Source of the DNA: Streptomyces hokutonensis
GTDB lineage: Bacteria; Actinomycetota; Actinomycetes; Streptomycetales; Streptomycetaceae
DNA: 64,000 nucleotides
Direction of reading: 5' to 3'
Assembly: GCF_000376565.1 (NCBI RefSeq)
Contig: NZ_BARG01000012.1
Span: forward strand, 1-64,000
Position 1 is the first letter of the stretch; every line of letters starts with the position of its first letter. Positions 1-11,307 of this stretch are shown here, in pieces. The notes under the pieces were generated by a model. That model was not told the origin of the DNA and searched no databases. It worked only from the letters and a program-made list of their open reading frames with translations. Made by a program: the position numbers and the translations under genes.

Positions 1-88
1 GACCGTCCGACCGTCCGACCGTCCGACCGTCCGACCGTCCGACCGTCCGACCGTCCGACCGTCCGACCGTCCGACCGTCCGACCGTCC
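1..88. repeat. Perfect tandem repeat of the 8-mer GACCGTCC, 11 copies
   Basis: Eleven uninterrupted copies of GACCGTCC fill the window from its first base, so the array probably extends further left. A few degenerate CGTCC units follow it. It lies downstream of the stop codon of the minus-strand HTH gene that ends at 170. Eight is not a multiple of three, so copy changes would shift any reading frame passing through. No gene can be assigned to it here. Confidence 0.97.
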
Positions 89-169
89 GTGCCTCCTTCC
101 GTCCGTGCGTCCGGCATGCAGCTGCCTCCCGGTTGTTGTCCGGGAGGCAGGCAAGGTTCGGGCGTCGGG

Positions 170-820
<651 letters not shown>

Positions 821-976
821 TCACGCAACGGGGGCGTAAGGGCATATGCGTACGCCCCCGGTGAACCGGTGTGCGCTGCGGGCGTCCGTGCGTCCGCCGA
901 CGTGGGCCCCTGGGCCCGCGCGCCATAGACTGGTGCGCTGCCCGCACACTCCCGCCCGAGAGGCCCGAACGCACCC

Positions 977-1912
977 ATGAAGCTCGTCTTCGCCGGTACC
1001 CCCGAGGTCGCCGTTCCCGCACTGGACGCCCTGATCGCCTCCGGGCGGCACGAGGTGGCCGCCGTCGTCACGCGGCCCGACGCGCCGGCCGGGCGTGGGC
1101 GCAGGCTCGTGGCGAGTCCCGTCGCCGAGCGGGCCGAGGAGGCGGGGATCGAGGTGCTGAAGCCCGTCAAGCCGCGCGACCCGGAGTTCCTGGAGCGGCT
1201 GCGGGAGATCGCGCCCGACTGCTGTCCCGTCGTCGCCTACGGCGCCCTGTTGCCCCGTGTCGCCCTCGACATCCCGGCCCACGGCTGGGTCAACCTGCAC
1301 TTCTCGCTGCTCCCCGCCTGGCGCGGCGCCGCTCCCGTGCAGCACTCCATCATGTCCGGCGACGAGATCACCGGCGCCTCCACCTTCCTGATCGAGGAGG
1401 GACTCGACTCCGGGCCCGTCTACGGCACCGTGACCGAGGAGATCCGGCCCACCGACACCAGCGGCGACCTGCTGACCCGGCTCGCGTTCGCCGGCTCGGG
1501 CCTGCTTGCGGCGACCATGGACGGGATCGAGGACGGGACATTGAAAGCCGTACCGCAGCCTGGCGAAGGCATCACCCTCGCTCCGAAGATCAACGTCGAG
1601 GACGCGCAGGTGGAGTGGGCGGCTCCGGCGCTGCGGGTGGACCGGGTGGTGCGCGGGTGCACCCCGGCGCCCGGCGCCTGGACCGGCTTCCGGGGTGAGC
1701 GGCTGAAGATCGTGCAGGCCGTGCCCGTGCCGGAGCGGACCGACCTCGCGCCCGGTGAGCTCTCCGTGGGCAAGAACAACGTGTACGTGGGCACCGGGTC
1801 GTACGCCGTCGAGCTGCTGTGGGTGCAGGCGCAGGGCAAGAAGCCGATGCGGGCGGCGGACTGGGCGCGCGGGGCGCGGATCGGGGCGGGGGAGACGGTC
1901 GGGACCCTCTGA
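977..1912 (+). CDS. fmt: Methionyl-tRNA formyltransferase
   Basis: Transfers a formyl group from 10-formyltetrahydrofolate to Met-tRNA(fMet) for translation initiation in the cytosol. The 311 residues are the usual length. The catalytic residues fall at the Escherichia coli positions: Asn106 and His108 in [16 protein letters not shown], and Asp144 in EGLDSGP. The N-terminal Rossmann formyltransferase domain covers about 1-200 and the C-terminal tRNA-binding domain about 205-305. The ATG start gives the expected [11 protein letters not shown]-terminus. The gene sits upstream of rsmB with a 114-base spacer that carries a 24-bp duplication, so the two may be co-transcribed. Confidence 0.97.
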   Translation: MKLVFAGTPEVAVPALDALIASGRHEVAAVVTRPDAPAGRGRRLVASPVAERAEEAGIEVLKPVKPRDPEFLERLREIAPDCCPVVAYGALLPRVALDIPAHGWVNLHFSLLPAWRGAAPVQHSIMSGDEITGASTFLIEEGLDSGPVYGTVTEEIRPTDTSGDLLTRLAFAGSGLLAATMDGIEDGTLKAVPQPGEGITLAPKINVEDAQVEWAAPALRVDRVVRGCTPAPGAWTGFRGERLKIVQAVPVPERTDLAPGELSVGKNNVYVGTGSYAVELLWVQAQGKKPMRAADWARGARIGAGETVGTL

Positions 1913-1913
1913 A

Positions 1914-1961
1914 CTTCCCGGGCGTGACGTCCCGCGGCTTCCCGGGCGTGACGTCCCGCGC
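1914..1961. repeat. 24-bp tandem duplication just behind the fmt stop codon
   Basis: Two copies that differ only at the last base (1914-1937 and 1938-1961) begin one base after the fmt stop codon. Each contains GGGCGTGACGTCCC, with a GACGTC palindrome at its core. It belongs to the set of stop-proximal duplications seen in this window. Confidence 0.9.
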
Positions 1962-2026
1962 GCGGTCGGGCCGGTGCGACGTAGGCTGGACGCACATCTC
2001 GGCCAGAAATCCGGAGCACCTTTTTC

Positions 2027-3445
2027 GTGAGTGAGCAGTCCCCGCGACCCCGTAAGCCCGGCAAGCCCTACCGTCGGCCGCAGAAGGACCCCGTCCGCAT
2101 CCTCGCCTTCGAGGCGCTGAGGGCCGTCGACGAGCGGGACGCGTACGCCAACCTCGTGCTGCCGCCGCTGCTCCGGAAGGCGCGCGACAAGGGCGACTTC
2201 GACGCGCGGGACGCGGCGCTCGCCACCGAGCTGGTCTACGGGACGCTGCGCCGGCAGGGGACGTACGACGCGATCATCGCCTCGTGCGTCGACCGGCCGC
2301 TGCGCGAGGTCGACCCGCCGGTGCTGGACGTGCTGAGCCTCGGGGTGCACCAGCTGCTCGGGACGCGGATCCCGACCCACGCGGCCGTGTCCGCCTCCGT
2401 CGAACTCGCCCGGGTCGTCCTCGGCGACGGGCGGGCCAAGTTCGTCAACGCCGTGCTGCGGAAGGTCGCGCAGGACGACTTCGACACGTGGGTCGAACGG
2501 GTCGCGCCGCCCTACGACGACGATCCCGAGGACAACCTCGCCATCGTGCACTCGCATCCGCGCTGGGTCGTCTCCGCGCTGTGGGACTCGCTCGGTGGCC
2601 CCCGCGCCGGGATCGAGGACCTGCTGGAGGCCGACAACGAACGGCCCGAGGTCACCCTCGTGGCCCGGCCCGGCCGGTCCACCACCGACGAGCTGCTGCG
2701 CGAGGAGGCCGCGCTGCCGGGGCGCTGGTCGCCGTACGCCGTGCGGCTCAGCGAGGGCGGGGAGCCCGGGGCCGTGGCGGCCGTGAAGGAGGGCAGGGCG
2801 GGGGTGCAGGACGAGGGCAGTCAGCTGGTCGCCCTCGCGCTGGCCAACGCGCCGCTCGACGGGCCGGACGAGAAGTGGCTCGACGGGTGTGCCGGGCCCG
2901 GCGGCAAGGCCGCGCTGCTCGCCGCGGTGGCCGCCGAGCGCGGGGCGACGCTCCTCGCCTCCGAGAAGCAGCCGCACCGCGCGGGCCTGGTGGCGAAGGC
3001 GCTCGCCGGGAACCCCGGGCCCTACCAGGTCATCGCCGCCGACGGCACCCGGCCGCCGTGGCGGCCCGACAGCTTCGACCGTGTCCTGATGGACGTGCCC
3101 TGCACCGGCCTGGGCGCGCTGCGCCGCCGCCCCGAGGCCCGCTGGCGGCGCCGCCCCGAGGACCTCGACGGCTTCGCACCCCTCCAGCGCGGGCTGCTGC
3201 GCACCGCCCTGGAATCCGTCCGCGTCGGCGGAGTCGTCGGCTACGCGACCTGCTCACCCCACCTCGCCGAGACCCGCGCCGTCGTCGACGACCTCCTCAA
3301 GCAGTACCCACACACCGAACTGATCGACGCCCGCCCGCTGCTGCCGGGCGTCCCGGCTCTCGGTGACGGTCCTGACGTACAGCTGTGGCCGCATTTGCAC
3401 GGGACGGATGCGATGTATCTGGCGCTGATCCGCAGGACCGGGTGA
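2027..3445 (+). CDS. rsmB: 16S rRNA (cytosine-967-C5)-methyltransferase RsmB
   Basis: Methylates C967 of 16S rRNA using S-adenosylmethionine. An N-terminal NusB-like RNA-binding domain spans about residues 20-155, and a Rossmann methyltransferase domain about 230-470. The SAM motif GCAGPGGK is at 287-294. The two RNA m5C cysteines are Cys359 in MDVPCTGLGALRRRP and Cys409 in YATCSP; in this family the second is the nucleophile and the first releases the product. The length (472) is typical for actinobacteria. The GTG start at 2027 has GGAG upstream. The last codons merge into the first unit of a 41-bp tandem array, and the stop TGA falls in the unit position that reads TGAC in most later units. 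Confidence 0.95.
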   Translation: MSEQSPRPRKPGKPYRRPQKDPVRILAFEALRAVDERDAYANLVLPPLLRKARDKGDFDARDAALATELVYGTLRRQGTYDAIIASCVDRPLREVDPPVLDVLSLGVHQLLGTRIPTHAAVSASVELARVVLGDGRAKFVNAVLRKVAQDDFDTWVERVAPPYDDDPEDNLAIVHSHPRWVVSALWDSLGGPRAGIEDLLEADNERPEVTLVARPGRSTTDELLREEAALPGRWSPYAVRLSEGGEPGAVAAVKEGRAGVQDEGSQLVALALANAPLDGPDEKWLDGCAGPGGKAALLAAVAAERGATLLASEKQPHRAGLVAKALAGNPGPYQVIAADGTRPPWRPDSFDRVLMDVPCTGLGALRRRPEARWRRRPEDLDGFAPLQRGLLRTALESVRVGGVVGYATCSPHLAETRAVVDDLLKQYPHTELIDARPLLPGVPALGDGPDVQLWPHLHGTDAMYLALIRRTG

Positions 3446-4064
3446 CGGGCCGGTCATAGGGCGCCGTCATCGGCAGGGCCGGTTGGCGCGTGGATCACCG
3501 AGACGTTCAACCGCGGCGTCGGCTGACGCGCCGGTCGCAGGGCGGGCTTGGCTGCGGGATCGGCTGATCCGTGGGTCGCAGGGCGCCGTCATCGGCAGGA
3601 CGGGTTGACGCGTGGATCACAGAGGCGTTCGCAGCATCGGCTGACGCGCCGGTCACAGGGCGGCTTGGCTGCGGGACCGGCTCACGCGCGGATCACGGAA
3701 GGCGCTCGTCCGCAGGGTCGACTGATCTGCGGGTCACACGGTGCCGTCATCGGCAGAACCGGCTGACGCCCGGACCATGAAACGCCTTTGTCCGTAGGGC
3801 CGGTTGACCTGCGGGTTACAGAGTGCCTTCATCGGCAGAACCGGCTGACGCCCGGATCATGGAACGCCTTTGTCCGTAGAGCCGACTGATCTGCGGGTCA
3901 CAGGGCGCCCTCATCGGCAGGACTGGTTGATCCGCGAGTCACCGGATGACGTCATCGGCAGGACTGGCCGACCCGCGGATCGTGGAACGCCCTTCCGCGA
4001 GACCGCCCGACCCGCGGATCACCGAACGCGCCCATCCGCAGGGCCAGTTGACGCGTGCCGTGCC
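3439..4064. repeat. Degenerate tandem array of about 41-bp units, 15 full copies
   Basis: This 620-base stretch holds no credible gene. It is made of head-to-tail units of 36-41 bases starting at 3439, 3480, 3520, 3561, 3602, 3638, 3678, 3719, 3760, 3801, 3842, 3883, 3924, 3965 and 4004, with a partial unit at 4045. The approximate unit is CGGCTGACGCGCGGATCAC, then about GGACGCC, then a TCATCGGCAGGAC-like end. Units at 3719 and 3883, and at 3760 and 3842, are near twins, which suggests higher-order duplication. There are no unique spacers, so it is not CRISPR. It begins across the rsmB stop codon and ends at the convergent oxidase gene. Confidence 0.9.
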
Positions 4065-5231
4065 TCATACGACGCGCTGGAGCGCCTCCCGAGTGAGGTC
4101 GGCCAGCGTCGGATACCCGTCGACCGCCATGATCAGGTCGGTCTCCGCCAGGAGGGAGCGGAGGACGTGGACGATGCCGTCCGTGCCGCCGAGGGCGAGG
4201 CCGTAGGCGTAGGGGCGGCCGATGCCGACGGCGGTGGCGCCCAGGGCGAGGGCCTTGACGATGTCGGCGCCGGTGCGGACGCCGGAGTCGAAGAGGACCG
4301 GGAGGCCGTCCGCCGCCTCGACCACGGACGGGAGGGTGTCGAGGGCGGGGAGTCCGCCGTTGGCCTGGCGGCCGCCGTGGTTGGAGCAGTAGACGGCGTC
4401 CACGCCGCCGTCCTTGGCCCGGCGTACGTCCTCGGGGTGGCTGATGCCCTTGATGATCAGGGGGAGGTCCGTGAGGGAGCGTAGCCAGGGGAGGTCGTCC
4501 CAGGTGAGGGGGTTGCCGAAGAGCTGGGTCCAGAGGAGGACCGCGGACTGGGGGTCCTCCTCCGGGGTGCGGGTGAGGCGGGACCGGAAGACCGGGTCGG
4601 TGGTGTAGTTGGCCAGGCAATGGCCGCGTAGTTGGGGGAAGTTGGCGGTGGAGAGGTCGCGGGGGCGCCAGCCTGTGATCCAGGTGTCCAGGGTGACCAC
4701 GATGGCCTTGTAACCGGCCTGTTCGGCGCGGTGGACGAGGCTTGCGGCGAGGTCGCGGTCGGTCGGGGTGTAGAGCTGGAAGAGGCCCGGGGTGTCGCCG
4801 AACTCCGCTGCGACCTCCTCCAGCGGGTCGACCGCGAGCGTGGAGGCGACCATCGGCACGCCGGTGCGCGCGGCGGCCCGCGCGGTCGCCAGGTCGCCGT
4901 GTCCGTCCTGGGCGCACAGACCGAGGACGCCGATCGGTGCCATGAAGACGGGGGAGGGCAGCTTGAGCCCGAACAGGTCGACGGACAGGTCGCGTTGGGC
5001 CGCGCCGACGAACATGCGGGGGACGAGGCCCCAGTGGTCGAAGGCGGTCACATTGGCGCGCTGGGTGCGTTCGTCGCCGGCGCCGCCCGCGACGTAGGAC
5101 CAGACGGAGGGGGGCAGGGCCGCGCTCGCCCGCTCCTCCAGTTCCGCGAAAGCCATGGGGTAGGACGGCAGGATGCCGCCGAGCCCGTTGAAGTAGATCT
5201 CGTTCTGATAGGAGCCGAACGGCTGTCCCAT
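4065..5231 (-). CDS. FMN-dependent alpha-hydroxyacid oxidase, lactate 2-monooxygenase-like
   Basis: Oxidises an alpha-hydroxy acid using FMN in a TIM barrel. The catalytic and FMN residues of the family are visible: Lys261 in IIKG, His285 and Arg288 in SNHGGRQ, and Asp315 and Arg319 in FDSGVRTG. The 388-residue length and the N-terminal extension match lactate 2-monooxygenase (lactate to acetate and CO2) better than glycolate oxidase or MftD-type proteins, but the substrate is inferred. The ATG at 5231 has AGGGAG eight bases upstream; longer readings lack a site. The gene stands alone, divergent from rpe across a 125-base promoter region. Confidence 0.85.
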   Translation of the reverse strand: MGQPFGSYQNEIYFNGLGGILPSYPMAFAELEERASAALPPSVWSYVAGGAGDERTQRANVTAFDHWGLVPRMFVGAAQRDLSVDLFGLKLPSPVFMAPIGVLGLCAQDGHGDLATARAAARTGVPMVASTLAVDPLEEVAAEFGDTPGLFQLYTPTDRDLAASLVHRAEQAGYKAIVVTLDTWITGWRPRDLSTANFPQLRGHCLANYTTDPVFRSRLTRTPEEDPQSAVLLWTQLFGNPLTWDDLPWLRSLTDLPLIIKGISHPEDVRRAKDGGVDAVYCSNHGGRQANGGLPALDTLPSVVEAADGLPVLFDSGVRTGADIVKALALGATAVGIGRPYAYGLALGGTDGIVHVLRSLLAETDLIMAVDGYPTLADLTREALQRVV

Positions 5232-5356
5232 GCCATCTCCCTCTTCGCTCAGGGAGGGATTCTCGCAGTGGGCGCGGCGGCCCCGTACCCCGCACCCGGC
5301 CTCTCCCGCCACCGACCGATGCCGCTAACCCCCGCGGGACATGGCAGGCTTGGGGC

Positions 5357-6043
5357 ATGGCCGTGCAGATCAACCCCAGCATCCTGTCCGCCGACTTCGC
5401 CCGCCTCGCCGAGGAGGCCAAGGCGGTCGAGGGCGCCGACTGGCTCCACGTCGACGTCATGGACAACCACTTCGTCCCGAACCTCACGCTCGGCGTGCCG
5501 GTCGTAGAGTCACTGGCCCGGGCGACGGACACCCCGCTGGACTGCCATCTGATGATCGAGAACGCCGATCGCTGGGCCCCGCAGTACGTCGAGGCGGGTG
5601 CCTCCTCCGTCACCTTCCATGTCGAGGCGGCCGCGGCTCCGGTGCGGCTCGCCCGGGAGATTCGGGCCAAGGGCGCCCGCGCCTCCATGGCGCTCAAGCC
5701 GGCGACGCCCATCGAGCCGTACGAGGATCTGCTGCCCGAGCTGGACATGCTGCTGATCATGACCGTGGAGCCGGGCTTCGGTGGCCAGTCGTTCCTCGAC
5801 ATCATGCTGCCGAAGATCCGCCGCACCCGTGAGCTGATCAGGAAGCACGGACTGGAGCTGTGGCTGCAGGTCGACGGAGGAGTTTCGGCCTCGACGATCG
5901 AGCGCTGCGCGGAGGCCGGAGCCGATGTGTTCGTCGCCGGTTCGGCGGTCTACGGGGCATCCGACCCGGCAGCGGCGGTACGTGCATTGCGCACGCAGGC
6001 CGAAGGGGTCGTGAGCAAGGCATCCTGGGCGTGCGACCACTGA
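5357..6043 (+). CDS. rpe: Ribulose-phosphate 3-epimerase
   Basis: Interconverts ribulose-5-phosphate and xylulose-5-phosphate in the pentose phosphate pathway. It is a 228-residue TIM barrel with family signatures: [10 protein letters not shown] at the N-terminus, the metal and acid-base motif [12 protein letters not shown] (His31, Asp33, Asp36), [17 protein letters not shown], and LQVDGGV near the C-terminus with the second catalytic Asp. Length and start are standard. The SorC-type sugar-responsive regulator follows 100 bases downstream on the same strand, in keeping with a carbon-metabolism context. Confidence 0.96.
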   Translation: MAVQINPSILSADFARLAEEAKAVEGADWLHVDVMDNHFVPNLTLGVPVVESLARATDTPLDCHLMIENADRWAPQYVEAGASSVTFHVEAAAAPVRLAREIRAKGARASMALKPATPIEPYEDLLPELDMLLIMTVEPGFGGQSFLDIMLPKIRRTRELIRKHGLELWLQVDGGVSASTIERCAEAGADVFVAGSAVYGASDPAAAVRALRTQAEGVVSKASWACDH

Positions 6044-6145
6044 GCGGCAGGTATGTGAACGGCGGCCATCAAGGCTGATCAACAGCGCCGGATCTGCAAG
6101 GATGAACGGCGAATCCAGAGTGTGAACAGCAGTGAGGAGATCGCC

Positions 6146-7168
6146 GTGTCGGGTATGTCGGCGGGCCGGTCAGCCATGCGGATGGGACCCGCAGAGCTGG
6201 TGCAGGCGGCGGCCATGGCCCGCCGCTTCTACCTCGAGGGCAAGTCCAAGATCCAGATCGCGGAGGAGTTCGGCGTCAGCCGCTTCAAGGTGGCCCGGGT
6301 CCTGGAGACCGCCCTCGAACGGGATCTCGTACGCATCGAGATCCGAGTACCGGCCGAACTGGACGCGGAGCGCTCGGACGCGCTGCGCGCCCGGTACGGC
6401 CTGAGGCACGCCGTCGTGGTCGAGTCCCCGGCCGAGGTCAGCGAGGAGTCGCCCGACCCCGAGAACCTCGGGGAGGTCGCGGCCGACCTGCTCGGCGAAC
6501 TGGTCAACGAGGGCGATGTGCTCGGCCTCGCCTGGGGCCGGTCCACCATCCACATGGCGGCGGCCCTCGACCGGCTGCCGCCCTGCACGGTGGTCCAGCT
6601 GACGGGCGTGTACGACGCCGGGACCGCCGAGCGCGGCTCGGTCGAGGCGGTCCGGCGCGCCGCGCAGGTGTCGGGCGGCGACGCCCACCCGATCTACGCG
6701 CCGATGCTGCTCCCGGACGCGGCCACCGCGGAGGCGCTGCGCCACCAGACGGGGATCGCCCGGGCCTTCGAGTACTTCGACAAGGTCACCGTCGCGTGTG
6801 TCTCCATCGGCTCCTGGGAGTCGGGCATCTCGACGGTGTACGACATGCTCAGCGACGAGGAGCGGGCCCACTACTCGTCCCTCGGTGTCGCCGCCGAGAC
6901 CTCCGCGCACCTCTTCGACGCCGAGGGCCGCCGGGTCGGCCGGGACCTGGGCGAGCGGTGCATCACCGTCAAGGCGGACCAGCTGCGCCGTATCCCCGAG
7001 GTCGTCGCGATCGCGGGCGGGCAGCGGAAGGCGGCGGCGATCGACGCGGTGCTGCGGTCCGGGCTCGTCACCAGCCTGGTGACGGACACCGCCGCCGCGG
7101 ACTATCTGATGACGGCCGGCACACCACCGAAGTCGGCACTCGGCCGGACGGACCCCGACGGGATCTGA
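6146..7168 (+). CDS. SorC/DeoR-family sugar-binding transcriptional regulator
   Basis: An N-terminal helix-turn-helix (about residues 15-60, KSKIQIAEEFGVSRFKVARV) is followed by a sugar-phosphate-binding SorC domain of about 260 residues, with a DVLGLAWGRS nucleotide/sugar-binding turn. Members sense phosphorylated sugars and control carbon genes. I chose the GTG at 6146 because GAGGAG lies 8 bases upstream; a GTG eight codons earlier (6122) is the alternative. It lies downstream of rpe, but the 100-base gap allows its own promoter. The effector and targets are unknown. Confidence 0.88.
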   Translation: MSGMSAGRSAMRMGPAELVQAAAMARRFYLEGKSKIQIAEEFGVSRFKVARVLETALERDLVRIEIRVPAELDAERSDALRARYGLRHAVVVESPAEVSEESPDPENLGEVAADLLGELVNEGDVLGLAWGRSTIHMAAALDRLPPCTVVQLTGVYDAGTAERGSVEAVRRAAQVSGGDAHPIYAPMLLPDAATAEALRHQTGIARAFEYFDKVTVACVSIGSWESGISTVYDMLSDEERAHYSSLGVAAETSAHLFDAEGRRVGRDLGERCITVKADQLRRIPEVVAIAGGQRKAAAIDAVLRSGLVTSLVTDTAAADYLMTAGTPPKSALGRTDPDGI

Positions 7169-7218
7169 CGGGCCCTGACAGCGACTCCTACAGGGACGGC
7201 CGTGGCAGCATCGGGCGC

Positions 7219-7584
7219 ATGCTGCTGCGGTTCGTCTCCCGGGTCTTTCTCGTCTGTCTGGCCGTGCTGCTTCCGGTCGGTTGTTCGTCCACGGCCACCA
7301 CTGGCGGCACGGGGACCGTCAAAGTCTCCCAACTCCCCGCCGAGGCACGGCAGACCATCACCCTCATCGACCAGGGTGGCCCCTTCCCGTACGCGAAGGA
7401 CGGGGTCGTCTTCGGGAACTACGAGAAGCTGCTGCCGGAGCAGAAGCGCGGCTATTACCACGAATACACCGTCCGGACGCCGGGCTCGCGCGATCGCGGG
7501 GCCCGGCGCATTGTCACCGGGCAGGGCGGCGAGATCTACTACACCGATGATCACTACAAGTCGTTCAGGACGGTACTGAGATGA
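7219..7584 (+). CDS. Lipoprotein guanyl-specific ribonuclease, RNase Sa/barnase family
   Basis: The product has 121 residues. The N-terminus is a lipoprotein signal with lipobox LPVGC (Cys22), so the enzyme should be anchored outside the membrane. The mature part aligns throughout with Streptomyces RNase Sa: GPFPYAKDGVVFGNYE, GYYHEYTV with catalytic Glu82, RRIVTG with Arg97, and DDHYKSF with His112. The two cysteines that form the RNase Sa disulfide are absent. The ATG at 7219 is the only start that leaves a proper signal peptide. The stop overlaps the barstar start by 4 bases (ATGA), so enzyme and inhibitor are translationally coupled. Confidence 0.9.
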   Translation: MLLRFVSRVFLVCLAVLLPVGCSSTATTGGTGTVKVSQLPAEARQTITLIDQGGPFPYAKDGVVFGNYEKLLPEQKRGYYHEYTVRTPGSRDRGARRIVTGQGGEIYYTDDHYKSFRTVLR

Positions 7585-7898
7585 CGCAGCTCGCGGTCAC
7601 CCTCGACCTCGACGGGGTCACGGACAAGGCCGGCCTGATGGACGGTGTCGCCCGCGCCCTCCAGCTCCCCGACTGGTTCGGCCGCAACTGGGACGCCCTC
7701 GCCGACAGCCTCGGCGACCACACCGTGTGGCCCGAAGAGGCCGTGGAACAGGGCCTGTTGGTCGTCGTACGGAACTGGCGGGCGTACGCGAAGGCGAGGC
7801 CGGGGGAGTGGGAGACGGCGGTCGACGTCTTCGGCGACGCGGTCGACCGGACGCCGACGCTGTCCGTGGTGCTCGCGCTGGGCGGGGCCGGGCGCTAG
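7581..7898 (+). CDS. Barstar-family ribonuclease inhibitor
   Basis: A cytosolic protein of 105 residues with the barstar fold. The interface motif NWDALADSL keeps both acidic residues (Asp38 and Asp42) that correspond to barstar Asp35 and Asp39, which plug the RNase active site. The WFGRNWDAL segment is the family hallmark. The gene overlaps the upstream RNase gene by 4 bases, as expected for an immunity partner that blocks the enzyme before export. The stop is TAG at 7896. Confidence 0.93.
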   Translation: MTQLAVTLDLDGVTDKAGLMDGVARALQLPDWFGRNWDALADSLGDHTVWPEEAVEQGLLVVVRNWRAYAKARPGEWETAVDVFGDAVDRTPTLSVVLALGGAGR

Positions 7899-8066
7899 GG
7901 CCTGTCCGGCGGAGCGGGCCGCAGGAAAGCTTCGGCGCCTGATCAGCGCCGGTGAGTGACGACAACGCGGCAGATGTGCGTGCCACACCCCGCGTCTGCG
8001 GCATGATCCGCCGGAAGGCCCTGGGCCCTGGGCCCATTGTCCGAGGCGGCTGGCAGAGTGGTCGGT

Positions 8067-8681
8067 ATGGAGCAACAGGAGGAGCGCACGTCGGTGCGTC
8101 TCGTGGTCGTGGATCCGGATCTCGACGCGCAGTGCGACCGGGTCGAGGAACACTTGCTGGCGCCGCTGGCCGAGTCCGCGCGGGGAGCCGGTGGGCACGC
8201 GCTTTTCGCGGACGGGCCGGTGGTCTTCCGGCGGGTGCGGGAGACACTCGCCGAGGCGGTGGCCCGCGGCCCCAAGGTGTGGACGCCGAACGGCCGTTGG
8301 GAGCACGAGGGTCTTCGTATCGTCGAACTGCCCACCGACGACACGGACTTGCTGTACGCGCTGCTGCGCGAGCTGTCCGGGCTCCTGGTGGCGCCGCCGG
8401 ACCTGCCCGACCCCTCGGGCGTCGTGGCCGCGGTCCGCGGCACCGTCCTGACGCCCGAGAAGACCGCCGTCGGCCTGGTCGGCGCGCTGGCGCGGGTGCT
8501 GTCCCTGGTGGACCTCACGCCCGACGCCGACACGGCCACCCTCTTCGCGGCGATCGAGGCGGCCGACGGCGACGAGGACGTGAGACTCACCTACGGGCAG
8601 GACGAGGCTTGGCAGCGCCTAGCCCACCGGCTGACCATGCTGCTCACCGAGTCGGCTCCGCTGCACCGGTTCCTGTACTGA
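8067..8681 (+). CDS. Conserved hypothetical protein
   Basis: The product has 204 residues counting from the ATG at 8067; an upstream in-frame GTG at 8037 is possible. It is soluble, acidic and Leu/Ala-rich, with no signal peptide or membrane segment. I recognise no domain. The sequence alternates a beta-rich first half (RLVVVDPDLD, VWTPNGRWEHEGLRIVELP) with a helical second half. It precedes guaB1 on the same strand with a 170-base gap. Third-position G/C use is like that of its neighbours, supporting a real gene. Confidence 0.75.
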   Translation: MEQQEERTSVRLVVVDPDLDAQCDRVEEHLLAPLAESARGAGGHALFADGPVVFRRVRETLAEAVARGPKVWTPNGRWEHEGLRIVELPTDDTDLLYALLRELSGLLVAPPDLPDPSGVVAAVRGTVLTPEKTAVGLVGALARVLSLVDLTPDADTATLFAAIEAADGDEDVRLTYGQDEAWQRLAHRLTMLLTESAPLHRFLY

Positions 8682-8785
8682 TCCCTTGTCCCGGCGGGGC
8701 GTACTTGGACGTTCCTCCAGAGCCCCCCGTGACCTGCCTGGACGATGATCCGAGGTATGGCATTCCGGCTGACATGGGACAATGA

Positions 8786-10294
<1,509 letters not shown>

Positions 10295-10310
10295 CCAACT
10301 CCCTTTCCTG

Positions 10311-10349
10311 CGGCCCCTGTTGTCCCGTCACCGGGAAAACCAGGGGCCG
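10311..10349 (+). terminator. Hairpin behind guaB1
   Basis: CGGCCCCTG (10311-10319) pairs with CAGGGGCCG (10341-10349). An inner CCCG/CGGG stem lies in the loop. It sits 16 bases after the guaB1 stop. There is no T-run, as is usual in Streptomyces terminators. Confidence 0.6.
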
Positions 10350-10380
10350 TCGGCATGCCCGGGGGCCTACCGTCGACAGC

Positions 10381-10896
10381 ATGGAGATCGCCGTGTGCCG
10401 GGCCGAGGACATCGCCGTACTGGAGCACTTCATGCCGTCGTACAGCGTCGACGGGAACCACCGGACGAGGTTCGCCCGTCAGGAGGCCGGCGGAAGCAGC
10501 TATCTGATCCCCTGGCTCGACGGCCGTCCCGTCGGGCACGCGGAGGTCCGCTGGACCGGGTGCGCGGCTCTCGAGGTGCCGTCGGACTGTCCGGAGATCA
10601 ACGGACTCTTCGTGTGGCCCGAGTCGCTTCGCTCACGGGGTATCGGCGCGGCGCTGGTCCGCGGGGCCGAGCGGCTGGCCGGCGAGCGCGGCATCGGCGT
10701 CATGGGACTGGGCGTCCGCGACGGCAACCACCGTGCCGCGGCGCTCTACGCACGGCTCGGCTACCGGCCCACGGTCACGTACGTCGACCGCTACGCGCAC
10801 CTCGACGCCGAGGGCGTACGGCACGAGTACGCCGAGCCGTGCGTGTTCCTGGTCAAGAAGTTTCCGTCAGGCCCTCTTGACGTCAAGCAGTCTTGA
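10381..10896 (+). CDS. GNAT-family N-acetyltransferase
   Basis: The product has 171 residues. The acetyl-CoA-binding motif A is visible as ESLRSRGIGAALV (Arg86-Gly-Ile-Gly89), followed by the conserved motif B region GVRDGNHRAAALYARLGYRP, typical of GNAT enzymes that acylate small amines or protein N-termini. The ATG at 10381 follows the guaB1 terminator, so the gene probably has its own promoter. A 15-base gap to the next HTH gene suggests they share a transcript. The substrate cannot be read from sequence. Confidence 0.85.
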   Translation: MEIAVCRAEDIAVLEHFMPSYSVDGNHRTRFARQEAGGSSYLIPWLDGRPVGHAEVRWTGCAALEVPSDCPEINGLFVWPESLRSRGIGAALVRGAERLAGERGIGVMGLGVRDGNHRAAALYARLGYRPTVTYVDRYAHLDAEGVRHEYAEPCVFLVKKFPSGPLDVKQS

Positions 10897-10911
10897 CGCA
10901 ACGCTGAACCC

Positions 10912-11307
10912 ATGACCACACCCCAGGGCATCGAACCCGAGCACACCCTCCTCACCGCAGTCGCGCGCCTCGACGACCTCCGCACCCGCGAGTCCCTCGC
11001 CGGCTTCGGCAGCGACGCCGAGGCCCTCGACAAGGCCGAGACGCTGGAACTGCTCGCCCTGAGCGAGGTCGTCGCCCGCAAGGCCGCCTACGGCCGTCAG
11101 CTCACCGTCCGCGCGGCCCGCGAGGCCGGTGCCTCCTGGACGCAGATCGGGGCCGCGCTCGGCATGAGCAAGCAGGCCGCCTGGGAGGCGCACACGCGCT
11201 GGATCGACACGCAGGCGGAGGTGCACGGACAGCCCGGACGGATGGGGTTCGACGAAGAGGACCTGGCGAAGGCGCGGGCCCTCGCGGGGGACCCGGACGA
11301 GGGCTGA
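10912..11307 (+). CDS. Small helix-turn-helix protein
   Basis: The product has 131 residues. A helix-turn-helix segment at about 74-97 (GASWTQIGAALGMSKQAAWE) closely resembles the one in the HTH protein at 170-721, including the SKQA/TKQA recognition start. The N-terminal half is helical and acidic. The tail is charged (DEEDLAKARALAG). It follows the acetyltransferase gene by 15 bases and is probably co-transcribed. Its role is unknown; such proteins are frequent in Streptomyces. Confidence 0.8.
   Translation: MTTPQGIEPEHTLLTAVARLDDLRTRESLAGFGSDAEALDKAETLELLALSEVVARKAAYGRQLTVRAAREAGASWTQIGAALGMSKQAAWEAHTRWIDTQAEVHGQPGRMGFDEEDLAKARALAGDPDEG

Noticed and set aside
821..2977. Long minus-strand open frame opposite fmt and rsmB
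   Set aside because: It runs antisense to two well-supported genes and has a composition typical of shadow frames in G/C-rich DNA.
3439..4064. CRISPR-like regular repeats
   Set aside because: Units are contiguous and degenerate, there are no unique spacers between them and no cas gene is present.
7219..7898. Classic type II toxin-antitoxin module
   Set aside because: The RNase has a signal peptide and belongs to the secreted RNase Sa family, so this is an exported enzyme with an immunity inhibitor.
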